Counted from the stretch's first letter, positions 34,204 to 43,167 are shown. The stretch is DNA of 64,000 nt from JABMNT01 sp048262655 (GCA_048262655.1 JBLXEY010000002.1:248001-312000); one strand, 5' to 3'. The notes: generated from the sequence alone by a model not told the origin. Translations and numbers: made by a program.

Positions 34204-37200
34204 CTACTCCGCCGGTTCGGAATGGCCCTTGGAAAGTTCCTGATCAAGGGCGCGTTCGACAAACGAACGCGGTTTTGAGAAACCGGCCAGTAGATTATAC
34301 AAAACAGGTGTCAAAAAGAGGGTCAGGACGAGCGCTGATGCCAACCCGCCGACAATGACCCAGCCAATTGCAATACGGCTTTCGGCACCGGCTCCTGAGG
34401 CAATAACCAATGGAACTGCGCCTAAAATCGTCGAGATAACCGTCATAATGATGGGACGAAACCGCAATATGGATGCGTCGATGACAGCTTCATAAACGGA
34501 TTTTCCCTCATCACGCAATTGATTGGCGAACTCAACAATCAAAATTCCATTTTTTGCCATTAAGCCAATTAGCAGGATGATCCCGATTTGGCTGTAGACG
34601 TTCAAAGAAAGCCCGGCAAGGGTCAAGGAATAGACGGCCCCTGCAACAGCAAGAGGAACCGACAGCATGATTACCAGCGGATGGATAAAGCTTTCGAATT
34701 GTGCCGCGAGTACAAGAAATACAATAACCAGGGCAATTGCGAAGGAGACGAGTATGCCGCCGGATGTATCCTTAAATGTGGCTGTTAAGCCAGAATAACC
34801 CAATTTCACGTTGCTCGGCAGGATTTGAGAAGCCCCCTCTTCCATATAGGTAATCGCATCGCCAAGGGCATACTCATTTGCCAGTCCTGCCTGAATGGTA
34901 ATAGAGGGCAATCGATTGTAACGGCGGAGCTCGGCTGCGGCAGCTTTTTCAGATGTTGAAACCAGCGCGCTCAGGGGGATCAGGATGTTTTCTCCGTCCT
35001 GGTTATTGGCAGAACGAATAAAGATATGATCCAGATCGCTCGGTGTTTTGCGATCATCCCGCTGTGCCTGGGCGATCACCGGGTACTCACGTCCACGATC
35101 AATGTAGGTCGTTAATTCACGCGACGCGAACATGACCTGCAGTGTTTCTGCGATTTCTTCCGTACTGATGCCTAAGTCATTGGCGAGACTGCGGTTCAAC
35201 GTCAGGTCTAGTAGCGGTTGGTTTTCTTCAAAATCAATATCCGGGTTGATCAGGTTTGGGTTCGCTTCGGCATGTTCCAGCATCGCCAAAGCCGATTCCT
35301 TAACCTGCTCAAAATCGGCACCCCCAATAACGATGCGTAAGGGCGACGAACTGCCGCGCAAGCCGAGACCGGCAGGGCTTGCGACACCCGCTCTAGCACC
35401 TGGCAACCTCCTGACCTGAGGTTGCAGCTTGCGAACGATTTCAGATTGCGTCTGCTGGCGACCTTCCCAAGGTGCGAGGCGGAGGACGACGAAGGCCCGG
35501 TAAGGACGATTGCCCCAGCCTACAAGAGAGTAAACGGTTTGAATATTGCCATTTTCTACTTGCGGCTCTAACAGAGATTCGACGGCGCGTGCTTGTGCGT
35601 CTGTATAGGCAATACTTGATCCCTGAGGGCTGGTGATCGGGACAAACGCGACACCGCGATCTTCACGCGGCGCCAGTTCGCGTGGCAAGTCCTCGTACAA
35701 GTGAACGGCGCCAAGCACGAAAGCCACCGAAAGGACGATGACAACCACAGGCGCGCCGACAGCTTTTCGGAGCAAATAGCCATAAAACCGTCCGATCCGT
35801 GATTCTGCCATCGCTGTATCATCGTCTTTTGCGACCTCAGATACATGTTTCGCCTTGGACGGCTTTAAGATACGTGATGCAATCATAGGACAAAGGCTGA
35901 GCGCGACAAAAGTTGAAATTATGACGGCTGCAGCCATGACCAGACCAAATTCACTAAACAATCGCCCGACCTGCCCGCCCAGAAAAGAAATGGGAATGAA
36001 TACGGCAATTAAAGTGACAGATGTTGCCAATACGGCGAAGGTCACCTGCTTGGTTCCGCGAACAGCCGCAACCAGCGGCGACTCTCCATTGTCGATGCGG
36101 CGTTTAATGTTCTCAAGGACAACGATTGCATCGTCAACAACGAGACCAATAGCCAAAAGCAACGCCAGCAGCGTTAACACATTGATGGAAAACCCAAAGG
36201 CCGAAATCATGGCCATACAGCCAACAAGGGCGACGGGAATTGTTACCGCCGGCACCAAAGTGGTTCTGATTGAACGGAGAAACAAAAGAATGACGACGAT
36301 GACGAGACTTAGTGATATCCCCAGCGCTTGCAGGACTTCGCGAATGGAGGCGGAAATAAACAAGGCATCATCAGAACCAACAATAACCTTCATGCCATCT
36401 GGCAGGGTCGGGTTCAGTATCTTTATTTCTTCCCGAACGGCTGTTGAAATGGCCATCGTGTTGGATTGACTTTGTCGAAGAACTTGTAAGCCAACAGCCG
36501 GGTTGCCATTGGCCCGAATAATTGTGTTTTCGTCTTCGACGCCGCGCACAACACGGGCCACATCGCCCAAACGAACCGGATAGCCGTCGACTGTTGTCAG
36601 AACAATTTCCCGAAAAGAGTCTGCTGTCGCCAGCCGCCCATCCAGACGAATTTCCAGAAGACGTTGGCTGGATTCAATCTCACCAGCCGGCAGTTCAACG
36701 TTGTTACGCTGGATCGCACCCGCAATGTCGTTGATTGTCAGGTTGCGTGCTGCCAGAGCGCGCCGGTCCAGCCAAATCCGTATGGCGTATCGCCGCTCGC
36801 CACGGATATCGACACTGGCTACGCCGTCCAGCGTTGACAAGCGATCAACAATAAAGCGTTCCACATAATCGCTGATTTCTTCTGGCGTATGCTGAGTTGA
36901 AGTAACTGCCAGTCGCATTACGGGGTCAGAATCAGAATCATTTTTAACGACGATTGGTTCATTGGCATCTTCTGGTATTCGGCCGCGGATGCGTCCTATA
37001 GCATCGCGTACATCGTTTGCAGCTTCATCGACGTTGCGGCCAATTTCAAATTCAATTACCGTTCGGCTACGCCCCCGCCGGCTTTGGGATGAGATGGTTT
37101 TGACACCTGCAACACCGGCAACTGAGCTTTCAACGATTTCTGTAATGTCCGTATCAATAATTTGCGGCGAAGCGCCAACGTAAGTTGTCGTTACGGTAAC

Positions 37201-37332
37201 AACGGCTGAGTCAACGTCTGGCAATTCCCGAACCGGTATCGACAACAGAGAAGCGGCTCCTGCCGTTATAATCAACAAACTGGTGACAATAGCTAAAACC
37301 GGGCGGCGAATGGAGAGATCAGATAATGTCAT
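34204..37332 (-). CDS. RND-family multidrug efflux permease (AcrB/MexF-like)
   Basis: A 1042-residue inner-membrane pump with the normal RND length and twelve helices in two halves. TM1 is at about 12-32, the first docking/porter domain follows to about 330, and the proton-relay aspartates are in GLVVDDAIVVLENIKRR near 400. The Lys of the relay is in GLMAKNGILIVEFANQLRD near 930. The periplasmic FERFI-type VERFIVDRLSTLDGV segment is also visible. It works with the periplasmic adaptor encoded upstream, 36 bases away on the same strand. No outer-membrane channel gene is adjacent. A TetR-type operator-like palindrome lies upstream of the adaptor; substrates are not predictable. Confidence 0.93.
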   Translation of the reverse strand: MTLSDLSIRRPVLAIVTSLLIITAGAASLLSIPVRELPDVDSAVVTVTTTYVGASPQIIDTDITEIVESSVAGVAGVKTISSQSRRGRSRTVIEFEIGRNVDEAANDVRDAIGRIRGRIPEDANEPIVVKNDSDSDPVMRLAVTSTQHTPEEISDYVERFIVDRLSTLDGVASVDIRGERRYAIRIWLDRRALAARNLTINDIAGAIQRNNVELPAGEIESSQRLLEIRLDGRLATADSFREIVLTTVDGYPVRLGDVARVVRGVEDENTIIRANGNPAVGLQVLRQSQSNTMAISTAVREEIKILNPTLPDGMKVIVGSDDALFISASIREVLQALGISLSLVIVVILLFLRSIRTTLVPAVTIPVALVGCMAMISAFGFSINVLTLLALLLAIGLVVDDAIVVLENIKRRIDNGESPLVAAVRGTKQVTFAVLATSVTLIAVFIPISFLGGQVGRLFSEFGLVMAAAVIISTFVALSLCPMIASRILKPSKAKHVSEVAKDDDTAMAESRIGRFYGYLLRKAVGAPVVVIVLSVAFVLGAVHLYEDLPRELAPREDRGVAFVPITSPQGSSIAYTDAQARAVESLLEPQVENGNIQTVYSLVGWGNRPYRAFVVLRLAPWEGRQQTQSEIVRKLQPQVRRLPGARAGVASPAGLGLRGSSSPLRIVIGGADFEQVKESALAMLEHAEANPNLINPDIDFEENQPLLDLTLNRSLANDLGISTEEIAETLQVMFASRELTTYIDRGREYPVIAQAQRDDRKTPSDLDHIFIRSANNQDGENILIPLSALVSTSEKAAAAELRRYNRLPSITIQAGLANEYALGDAITYMEEGASQILPSNVKLGYSGLTATFKDTSGGILVSFAIALVIVFLVLAAQFESFIHPLVIMLSVPLAVAGAVYSLTLAGLSLNVYSQIGIILLIGLMAKNGILIVEFANQLRDEGKSVYEAVIDASILRFRPIIMTVISTILGAVPLVIASGAGAESRIAIGWVIVGGLASALVLTLFLTPVLYNLLAGFSKPRSFVERALDQELSKGHSEPAE

Positions 37333-37368
37333 TTGCGTTCTTTCGATGTCCAGTCAAGACATAAGCCA

Positions 37369-38493
37369 TCAGGAATTCGGCTGTTCGGACTTTGGTTTTG
37401 GCTTACGTTTTTCAACGCCTCCTTTAAGACGAACCAAAGAATTGTTGCGGACTTTCTGTATCCCACGCGTGACCACTTGTTCACCATCGTTTACACCGGC
37501 CGTCACTTCGACGAATCCGAAAGACCTGCGTCCAAGGGTAATCTCCCGTCGTTCAACCCTGTGCTGACCATCGCGCATTACGACAGCAAAAAGATAAGCG
37601 CGGCTGCCATCAACGATAATGGCTTCTTCCGGGACGGCCAGCGCTGTCTCAGAATTCAAAACAATCGAAAGATGAACAAACATGCCAGACGGCAAAGCGC
37701 GATCGTCATTGGCGATAACAGCACGGGCCTTGAACGATCTGGACACCGTATCTATTCGGCTATTAATGGTGTCTATGGCGCCGTTGAAAACGCGCCCTGG
37801 ATATGGGGCGGCATCCGCAATAACAGGCCGACCCAAATCGATTTTTCCAAATAGGCTTTCTGGCAAAGAAAACTCAATTTGCACGGCCGACAAATCATCC
37901 AGAACCGTTACAACTTTACCAACGTCGACCCGTGCCCCAAGTTCAACACTCGTATATCCAACCACACCATCGAACGGAGCTCTTATGATCCGATCTTTTA
38001 GATGTTTGGATGCCCGGTCGACCTCGGCCTGCGCAATCGCGACTTGTGCTTGCAGGCCGTCCACCGTCGCCACAGAGACCGCATTTTGTTTTTTAAGGGT
38101 TTCGGATCTCTTCAGCGTCAAGTTTGCTTCTTTCAAACGTGACTGCGCTTCTTTTAAATCCGCGCGCTGAATTTCATCGTCGAGCCGCATCAGGACATCG
38201 CCCGCCTTTACGGTTTGGCCAGCTGCAAAGTCGATTTTTGTGACGCGTCCTGACGCCAACGGAGTAATCTCAACGCTCCGCATGGCCAGAGTGGAGCCGA
38301 CAGCCTCAACGAGAATATCCAGATCACGGAAACGAGCGGCTTCTGTTTCAACGTCAACAACGCGCTGCTTTTTGCGAGCAGAGCGTTCGGATGTCTCTGT
38401 TTTTTCTTTGGTGTAGTGCTCCCAGCCATAATAACCCGCCAACGAGATGGCGCCGATCAGGACAAGAAAACCGATTTGTTTTAGAAACCCCAT
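37369..38493 (-). CDS. RND efflux periplasmic adaptor (MFP) protein
   Basis: A 374-residue membrane-fusion protein. An N-terminal anchor helix (residues 6-24) precedes a lipoyl-like half (PLASGRVTKIDFAAGQTVKAGD), a hairpin coiled coil (about 115-175), the second lipoyl half (IIRAPFDGVVGYTSVELGARV) and a beta-barrel and membrane-proximal region with AVPEEAIIVDG. The C-terminus is basic (KKRKPKPK-like). It bridges the RND permease to an outer-membrane channel. It is first in the operon with the RND gene, with a leader of about 350 bases that also serves the divergent MFS exporter. Confidence 0.92.
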   Translation of the reverse strand: MGFLKQIGFLVLIGAISLAGYYGWEHYTKEKTETSERSARKKQRVVDVETEAARFRDLDILVEAVGSTLAMRSVEITPLASGRVTKIDFAAGQTVKAGDVLMRLDDEIQRADLKEAQSRLKEANLTLKRSETLKKQNAVSVATVDGLQAQVAIAQAEVDRASKHLKDRIIRAPFDGVVGYTSVELGARVDVGKVVTVLDDLSAVQIEFSLPESLFGKIDLGRPVIADAAPYPGRVFNGAIDTINSRIDTVSRSFKARAVIANDDRALPSGMFVHLSIVLNSETALAVPEEAIIVDGSRAYLFAVVMRDGQHRVERREITLGRRSFGFVEVTAGVNDGEQVVTRGIQKVRNNSLVRLKGGVEKRKPKPKSEQPNS

Positions 38494-38842
38494 GCAATTG
38501 CCCCTTGGCAGGCGAAAAAACTTTCACAGGCACCCATAAACGCAGATGCGTTGACCGTGGCAAACAGGCTAGGTCCTCAAAAAATACCCCTTATTCCACC
38601 AAATAGCCAGTCGATTTCATGCCCTCGGCTGGTGTTTTGGGCACCTGTTCATAATCTCTATACGCAATATCTGACTTCGTGGATTGATTAAAATGTATTT
38701 CGAATACATGCGTATGGCTGAAGATGTTTTACGCCATTTTTTTGATCCACAGGCACATCTTATCCTTTATGTCCTGTGACGAAGGTCGTAAAAGCCGATG
38801 ATCGTCTCGCTGCCTAAACATCAATAATAAGAGAAAAATAAT
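38494..38842. other. Divergent regulatory region between RND adaptor and MFS genes
   Basis: A 349-base gap. It holds a perfect 7-3-7 palindrome (38693-38709) that is the best operator candidate. A 28-codon open frame (38693-38779) starts inside the palindrome and has no convincing support as a gene. No RNA gene or terminator was seen. Confidence 0.5.
38693..38709. promoter_or_regulatory. 17-base palindrome upstream of the two efflux operons
   Basis: A perfect inverted repeat, ATGTATT-N3-AATACAT, lies 200 bases before the RND adaptor start and 134 bases before the MFS exporter start. Its size suits a TetR- or MarR-type dimer. No regulator gene lies next to either operon, so the binding protein would be encoded elsewhere. 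Confidence 0.45.
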
Positions 38843-40042
38843 ATGCGCCCTGAATATAGCGGACCCGGTTTTAAAGAATTCATTATCCTAATGGCATTAC
38901 TGACCTCTTTGGTTGCCATGTCTATTGATAGCATGTTGCCTGCTCTTTCCGCGATTGCAGGTGAGCTGAACGCAAAAGATAACGAACAGCAATTTGTCAT
39001 TTCTTCGTTTCTGTTAGCGTTTGGCGTCGCACAAATGGGTTTTGGACCTCTCTCGGATTCCATCGGTCGCAAACCCGTTATTTTAATTGGGATTCTGGTT
39101 TTTATCCTGGGCAGCATAATCTGCATTTATTCGACAACCTTTGACGGCATGTTGATCGGCCGCGCCATGCAGGGGATCGGTGTTGCGGGTCCGCGGATCG
39201 CGACACTGGCTTTGGTGCGCGATCGGTTTGAAGGCGATGCGATGGCCCGGGTAATGTCTTTGGTCATGATGATCTTTATTCTGGTCCCGGTTTTTGCACC
39301 CGCTATCGGGCAGGGAATTATGCTTTTTGCAGAATGGCGCGCGATTTTTACAGTTCTGATCGCTATGGCCATCGTCGGGTCTGTATGGTTGATTTTGAGG
39401 CAACCAGAAACCCTGGCGCGGGATAAGAGACGCCCGTTCGCGCTTGGGCGTATCGGTAGTGCGGTCCTTGAAATATTTAGAACCCGTGCGTCAATTGGTT
39501 ACATTATTATGTCTGGTCTGATTTTCAGCGGGTTTGTCGGTTACTTAAGTTCTTCACAGCAAATTTTTCAGGACGTATTCGGTCTTGGCGAAATGTTTCC
39601 CCTTTATTTTGGGCTGCTGGCATCCGCACTGGGCGTCGCCTCTTATTCCAATTCCAAGTTGGTTGTGCGCTTTGGTATGCGTCGTTTATGCCGGACGGCA
39701 CTGGTTTTTGCGAGTGGCCTGTCCATTCTGTTTCTTTGCATCACCTACGCCTTGAACGGTTTACCTTCCCTGCCCCTTTTTATGGCTTACATGATCCCGG
39801 TCTTTTTCTGTTTTGGAATTTTGTTTGGTAATTTCGTGGCATTGGCAATGGAGCCACTGGGGCATATTGCGGGTATTGGTGCGTCCGCAGTTGGCTCTAT
39901 TTCATCGCTGATATCGGTACCTCTGGGTGCTGTTATAGGTCAGCATTTTGATGGGACGGTTTTCCCTCTTGTTGCTGGCTTTACGTTCTTTTCTGTCAGT
40001 GCGTTTCTTCTTATGCAGTGGGTCGAGGCTAAAAAGAAATAG
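38843..40042 (+). CDS. Bcr/CflA-like MFS multidrug exporter
   Basis: A 399-residue MFS drug:proton antiporter with twelve predicted helices. Near the N-terminus it has SIDSMLPALSAI, followed by the GFGPLSDSIGRKPVILIG motif A (about 70-87) and the motif C-like GVAGPRIATLALVRDRF with its conserved proline. These match Bcr/CflA-type drug exporters. It diverges from the RND pump operon across a region with a shared palindrome. A strong hairpin with a T run follows the gene. The drug range is not predictable. Confidence 0.88.
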   Translation: MRPEYSGPGFKEFIILMALLTSLVAMSIDSMLPALSAIAGELNAKDNEQQFVISSFLLAFGVAQMGFGPLSDSIGRKPVILIGILVFILGSIICIYSTTFDGMLIGRAMQGIGVAGPRIATLALVRDRFEGDAMARVMSLVMMIFILVPVFAPAIGQGIMLFAEWRAIFTVLIAMAIVGSVWLILRQPETLARDKRRPFALGRIGSAVLEIFRTRASIGYIIMSGLIFSGFVGYLSSSQQIFQDVFGLGEMFPLYFGLLASALGVASYSNSKLVVRFGMRRLCRTALVFASGLSILFLCITYALNGLPSLPLFMAYMIPVFFCFGILFGNFVALAMEPLGHIAGIGASAVGSISSLISVPLGAVIGQHFDGTVFPLVAGFTFFSVSAFLLMQWVEAKKK

Positions 40043-40121
40043 CGTCTCGCGAATTATTGCCAAGTGTGCGCAAAATCACTGTATTAAATAAAATATAAGG
40101 TATCCTACTGGTAAAAGCCTT

Positions 40122-40173
40122 GGCGAATTCACAGCTATCTATAAATAGCTAAGGAATCCGCCGTGTTTTTTTT
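40122..40173 (+). terminator. Hairpin plus T run between the MFS gene and the next gene (terminator or attenuator)
   Basis: GGCGAATTC (40122-40130) pairs with GAATCCGCC (40154-40162) with one mismatch. The inner stem AGCTAT (40133-40138) pairs with ATAGCT (40145-40150). Eight T residues follow at 40166-40173. It is 80 bases after the MFS stop but only 24 bases before the next start codon at 40198, so it may regulate that gene as well as end the MFS transcript. Confidence 0.7.
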
Positions 40174-40197
40174 GCATAAGTAGTATCGGGTAACGAT

Positions 40198-41256
40198 TTG
40201 AGTGAACACAGTCTAGGCAAACCCCCTAAAAAGCCTGATGGAACAACAGACTGGGATTTCGTCTTTGACGACCCCGATTCCGGTTTGATTGCACTGATCA
40301 ATCGCGTTCAAACAACTGATGCGCTGCAGAAATGTGGTAACTTGATCATCAAAACTCTTTTTAAACGTAAGAATGATGAGCTGGATGTCGCGCGATTTAC
40401 CAAAGAACTGAACGATATTATTTCCTACGCAGGTGCAATTGGCGATATTGAAGCGATTAAGGCTGAAGTCGTTGTCATGCTGCAAACAATCAAGGCAATC
40501 CGTGTTGCAAAAGCACGTGTTTACCTTGAAGAAAAAGAAAAAGGCGCGTCCGCAAATCGGCGATCCTCAGGGGCAACCGCAGCCAATACATATCGCTTTC
40601 TTAAAAGCCGCAAATTTACAGGAATTGCCATTTCCGGGGTTTTTGTCCTGCTGATTCTTATTGGCGGGCTGCTCTATTGGCACCATGAAGCAAATGCTCC
40701 CATTGATGTCGCCGCACAACGCGAACAATCATTTGAAGAAGCCAAGGCAGCTCGTGAAGCAGCCGGCAAGGCCGCAGCAGAGTTAAAAAAGCAAAAAGAA
40801 GAAGCTGCTCTTGAAAAAATCAAAGCTCAAAAGGCGCTTGAGGAAAAGCGGAAAGCAGAAAAAATAATGCCGCCGGCCGTCGTGTTTCCAGGTATCTTTA
40901 TACAGCAAAACGTTAAGGGTAACACGCGAGCCTCAAAACCCATTTTGCCAATTTTTATCTTGGAGGATAAAGGCCAACTGTCCCGTATCTGCCAGACACG
41001 ACCAAAGATTGTGGATATTCTGAACTTGGCATTGAGTAAAAATGTGACCGCTGTTACGCCACATGATACCATTGATTTTGTAAAAATCGCTGAACGCGTG
41101 CGTCGTGAAGTCAATTTCACGCTGCGACGGAGTGTGGTTACAAAAGTCTTGCTGGTATCTGACGGGAATTGGCGCGATATGGGAACGGCAGGAGACCGAT
41201 GCACTTTTGCCTCGGATCGATATTTTGACTATATCTATCCCCCCAAAGTCAAATGA
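40198..41256 (+). CDS. Membrane-anchored coiled-coil protein of unknown function
   Basis: A 352-residue protein I do not recognise. The N-terminal cytoplasmic part is about 1-138, with an acidic start and helical ITEL-like stretches. A single transmembrane helix follows (about 140-160, IAISGVFVLLILIGGLLYW). A charged Ala/Lys/Glu-rich coiled coil runs about 175-223 (EAKAAREAAGKAAAELKKQK). The last 130 residues form a globular-looking extracytoplasmic domain with two cysteines and the segment RREVNFTLRRSVVTKVLLVSDGNWRD. The start is TTG at 40198, since no in-frame ATG is near. It follows a terminator-like hairpin by 24 bases and is 13 bases before the next gene, probably co-transcribed. The layout resembles envelope-spanning proteins such as TolA, but homology is not claimed. 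Confidence 0.75.
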   Translation: MSEHSLGKPPKKPDGTTDWDFVFDDPDSGLIALINRVQTTDALQKCGNLIIKTLFKRKNDELDVARFTKELNDIISYAGAIGDIEAIKAEVVVMLQTIKAIRVAKARVYLEEKEKGASANRRSSGATAANTYRFLKSRKFTGIAISGVFVLLILIGGLLYWHHEANAPIDVAAQREQSFEEAKAAREAAGKAAAELKKQKEEAALEKIKAQKALEEKRKAEKIMPPAVVFPGIFIQQNVKGNTRASKPILPIFILEDKGQLSRICQTRPKIVDILNLALSKNVTAVTPHDTIDFVKIAERVRREVNFTLRRSVVTKVLLVSDGNWRDMGTAGDRCTFASDRYFDYIYPPKVK

Positions 41257-41269
41257 TGGAACGCCCCGA

Positions 41270-41614
41270 ATGCCACCGAAAAAAAACCCCTTAAAACTTA
41301 ATAAACTTCAACTTCGAACACTCACCTTGGTTCAAGTTCTTGCGAAGGACGAACGGACTTCAGAGCGTGATCCTGAAACAAACGAAATTACCATCAACCA
41401 TATGCCCCATGCCCACGGAAACCACGTGCACATTGGCGCCTTCACAGTTTCCGCTAAGGATGCGAGCGGGTTGAATAATCCTGCTGTTTGGACGGCGCTT
41501 AGCCGAAAAGGGCTGGTGCGGATTGGACTGGGATCTGCGATCACAATCACTCCGGAGGGGCTGGATTATGATACCGGCCTCAGTGATCACTTTGTCGAAG
41601 AATCAGATCATTAG
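41270..41614 (+). CDS. Conserved hypothetical protein
   Basis: A 114-residue soluble protein with no signal or membrane segment. It opens with a basic, Lys/Leu-rich stretch (PPKKNPLKLNKLQLRTLTLVQ), then a His-rich spot (HMPHAHGNHVHIGAFTVS, about 44-61) and a winged-helix-like ending (NPAVWTALSRKGLVRI). Metal binding through the His cluster is possible but not shown. The frame is open to 41105 within the previous gene, but the ATG at 41270 with GGA upstream is the better start. It follows the coiled-coil membrane protein by 13 bases. Its stop overlaps that of the convergent EamA gene (TTAG). Confidence 0.7.
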   Translation: MPPKKNPLKLNKLQLRTLTLVQVLAKDERTSERDPETNEITINHMPHAHGNHVHIGAFTVSAKDASGLNNPAVWTALSRKGLVRIGLGSAITITPEGLDYDTGLSDHFVEESDH

Positions 41615-42495
41615 AACCACTGGTCCCCGGTAATAATCATAATCACCCCTGGAATTACCAACGCGACGGTAAGCAGGGTTTGCCAGGTAATTGTTTCACG
41701 CTTAAAAACAAAGTACCCGAGGGCGATCGTAAAAATAGGGGAACAGGCCACTATGGGGGCAACCGTCAGTAACTGGCCACCTTGCAGGGCTGTATTCAGA
41801 GAATAAATGGATAACGCATTGATGACGCCTGCGACGGCAAACCAACGATACCCTTTGGTCAGAACCGGAATTTTTCGCCCTTCAGCTTTATAGGCGGTAA
41901 TGGCAACAACACTTGAGACCGTGTATGATATAAGTCCCACATAAAGTGGGCTCGGGACTGTTTCCATACCGATCATGGCGAACGGGTGTCCCAAAGCGCG
42001 AAAAAAGGCTGCTGCCAGCGGTAAAAAGATCGCCCATAACGGCCAACCACGCTTAACACCGCCCCTCTTCAAGCTGGCTGCAGCAACCCCAGCCACAACT
42101 GCGCAGGTACCAATTGCAATCGGCAACGTAATATCTTCGCCTAGCAAAATGATTGCGAAGGCTGCCGCAAACAGCGGGTTGGTTGCGGCGAGACCGCTGG
42201 TTAAGCTTGGCCCGAGTATTTTAATGCCGTTCATCGCTAATGCCGCCGAAAGCGCCGGCCTGAAGATACCGATCATTGCGAACAACAAGGTGCCGGTGGT
42301 TAACCAATAAGAAGATTGAACGAATAGTGGCGCCGCCAGCCAGTATACGGCCGTCGTTGATACAATTGAGACAAGCGTTGCTGTTCGTGCGTCACTGGAC
42401 TGCAAACCAATATTTTGAATTTGCATCGATAAGGCAAATAGAAACGCTGACAAAATAGCCAGCAGTGCCGTCGATAAGTCGCCTGATAAATTCAA
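41611..42495 (-). CDS. EamA/DMT-family transporter
   Basis: A 294-residue ten-helix EamA protein, a clear paralogue of the gene at 793-1677 with equal length and shared landmarks (YWLAAP, GIFRP-LSA, GWPLWAIFLPLAAAFFRALGHP, CSPIF and FKRET). It overlaps by four bases the stop region of the hypothetical gene on the other strand. The downstream minus-strand direction has no obvious partner. Substrate unknown; it and its paralogue probably recognise related compounds. Confidence 0.85.
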   Translation of the reverse strand: MNLSGDLSTALLAILSAFLFALSMQIQNIGLQSSDARTATLVSIVSTTAVYWLAAPLFVQSSYWLTTGTLLFAMIGIFRPALSAALAMNGIKILGPSLTSGLAATNPLFAAAFAIILLGEDITLPIAIGTCAVVAGVAAASLKRGGVKRGWPLWAIFLPLAAAFFRALGHPFAMIGMETVPSPLYVGLISYTVSSVVAITAYKAEGRKIPVLTKGYRWFAVAGVINALSIYSLNTALQGGQLLTVAPIVACSPIFTIALGYFVFKRETITWQTLLTVALVIPGVIMIITGDQWF

Positions 42496-42538
42496 GCGGC
42501 TTCGCCTGTGTCGATAGGATGGTTTTTATGTGACACGC

Positions 42539-42907
42539 TTAAAGCGTCTTGCCCACGTTCTGCGCACTTTGGTTTCGCAGGCGCCCCAGCAATGCCGACA
42601 GGATCACACGGACAACGGCATCTGTTTTACCCAGTATTTTTGCAAATACGGCCTTTGGGATAATGATAAGGGTCGTCTTTCGCGTTGCCCGCGCTGTTGC
42701 CATACGTGGAGATGAATCAATCAAGGCCATTTCCCCAATAACCTCTCCTGGGTTGAGAACACTCAATATAAGTTCAGCACTTCCGTCAGATTTTGAGATT
42801 TCGACGGCCCCTTCCTCAATGATGTAGGCCTCTGAGCCGATTTCTCCCTCTGAAAAAATAACCTCGCCCGGACGAAATGTTTTTCGTATGAGATCCTCGG
42901 AATCCAT
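42539..42907 (-). CDS. Single cyclic-nucleotide-binding-domain protein
   Basis: A 122-residue protein that is essentially one cNMP-binding (CAP_ED) domain with nothing attached. It shows the barrel strands (FRPGEVIFSEGEIGSEAYIIEEG), the GEVIGEMALIDSSPRMATARA phosphate-binding cassette (about 55-75) with its Glu and Arg, and a C-terminal helix. No DNA-binding domain follows. It could be a small cAMP sensor or buffer; two adenylate cyclases are encoded within 15 kb. The ATG at 42907 has a strong GGAGGGAG site upstream; a GTG six bases earlier overlaps that site and is rejected. Nucleotide binding is inferred from family motifs. Confidence 0.85.
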   Translation of the reverse strand: MDSEDLIRKTFRPGEVIFSEGEIGSEAYIIEEGAVEISKSDGSAELILSVLNPGEVIGEMALIDSSPRMATARATRKTTLIIIPKAVFAKILGKTDAVVRVILSALLGRLRNQSAQNVGKTL

Positions 42908-43071
42908 GGGCACTCCCTCCTGTTCGTCTCGTCATCGTGCTTAACATGAATGCTGAATGAAGCCCGGCAAAATATTCATGGCAGGAATGTCGAGATGGCA
43001 TTCGTTTAAACAGTATTATTCCTCTATCTACCCTTTTGCTCCGAAATTTAGAACCACGCAAGGAATTCCAA

Positions 43072-43167
43072 ATGAATTATAATTCGTCATATATCAACGC
43101 TGCACGCGCCGTCGGTGGATGGGTTTTGGTTATTCTGATGATCGGGGCCTTGGCTATCTTCCATTAA
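43072..43167 (+). CDS. Small single-helix membrane protein (31 residues)
   Basis: A 31-residue frame reading MNYNSSYINAARAV, then a hydrophobic helix GGWVLVILMIGALAIF and a final His. An AAGGA ribosome-binding site lies seven bases upstream of the ATG. The polar N-terminus and one uninterrupted transmembrane segment are what a real small membrane peptide would show. No family is recognised. It stands between the divergent cNMP-binding gene and the TPR gene. Confidence 0.5.
   Translation: MNYNSSYINAARAVGGWVLVILMIGALAIFH

Noticed and set aside
38693..38779. A 28-codon open frame between the efflux operons
   Set aside because: Its start lies in the palindrome, the ribosome-binding site is weak and the product shows no convincing feature; the operator reading is simpler.
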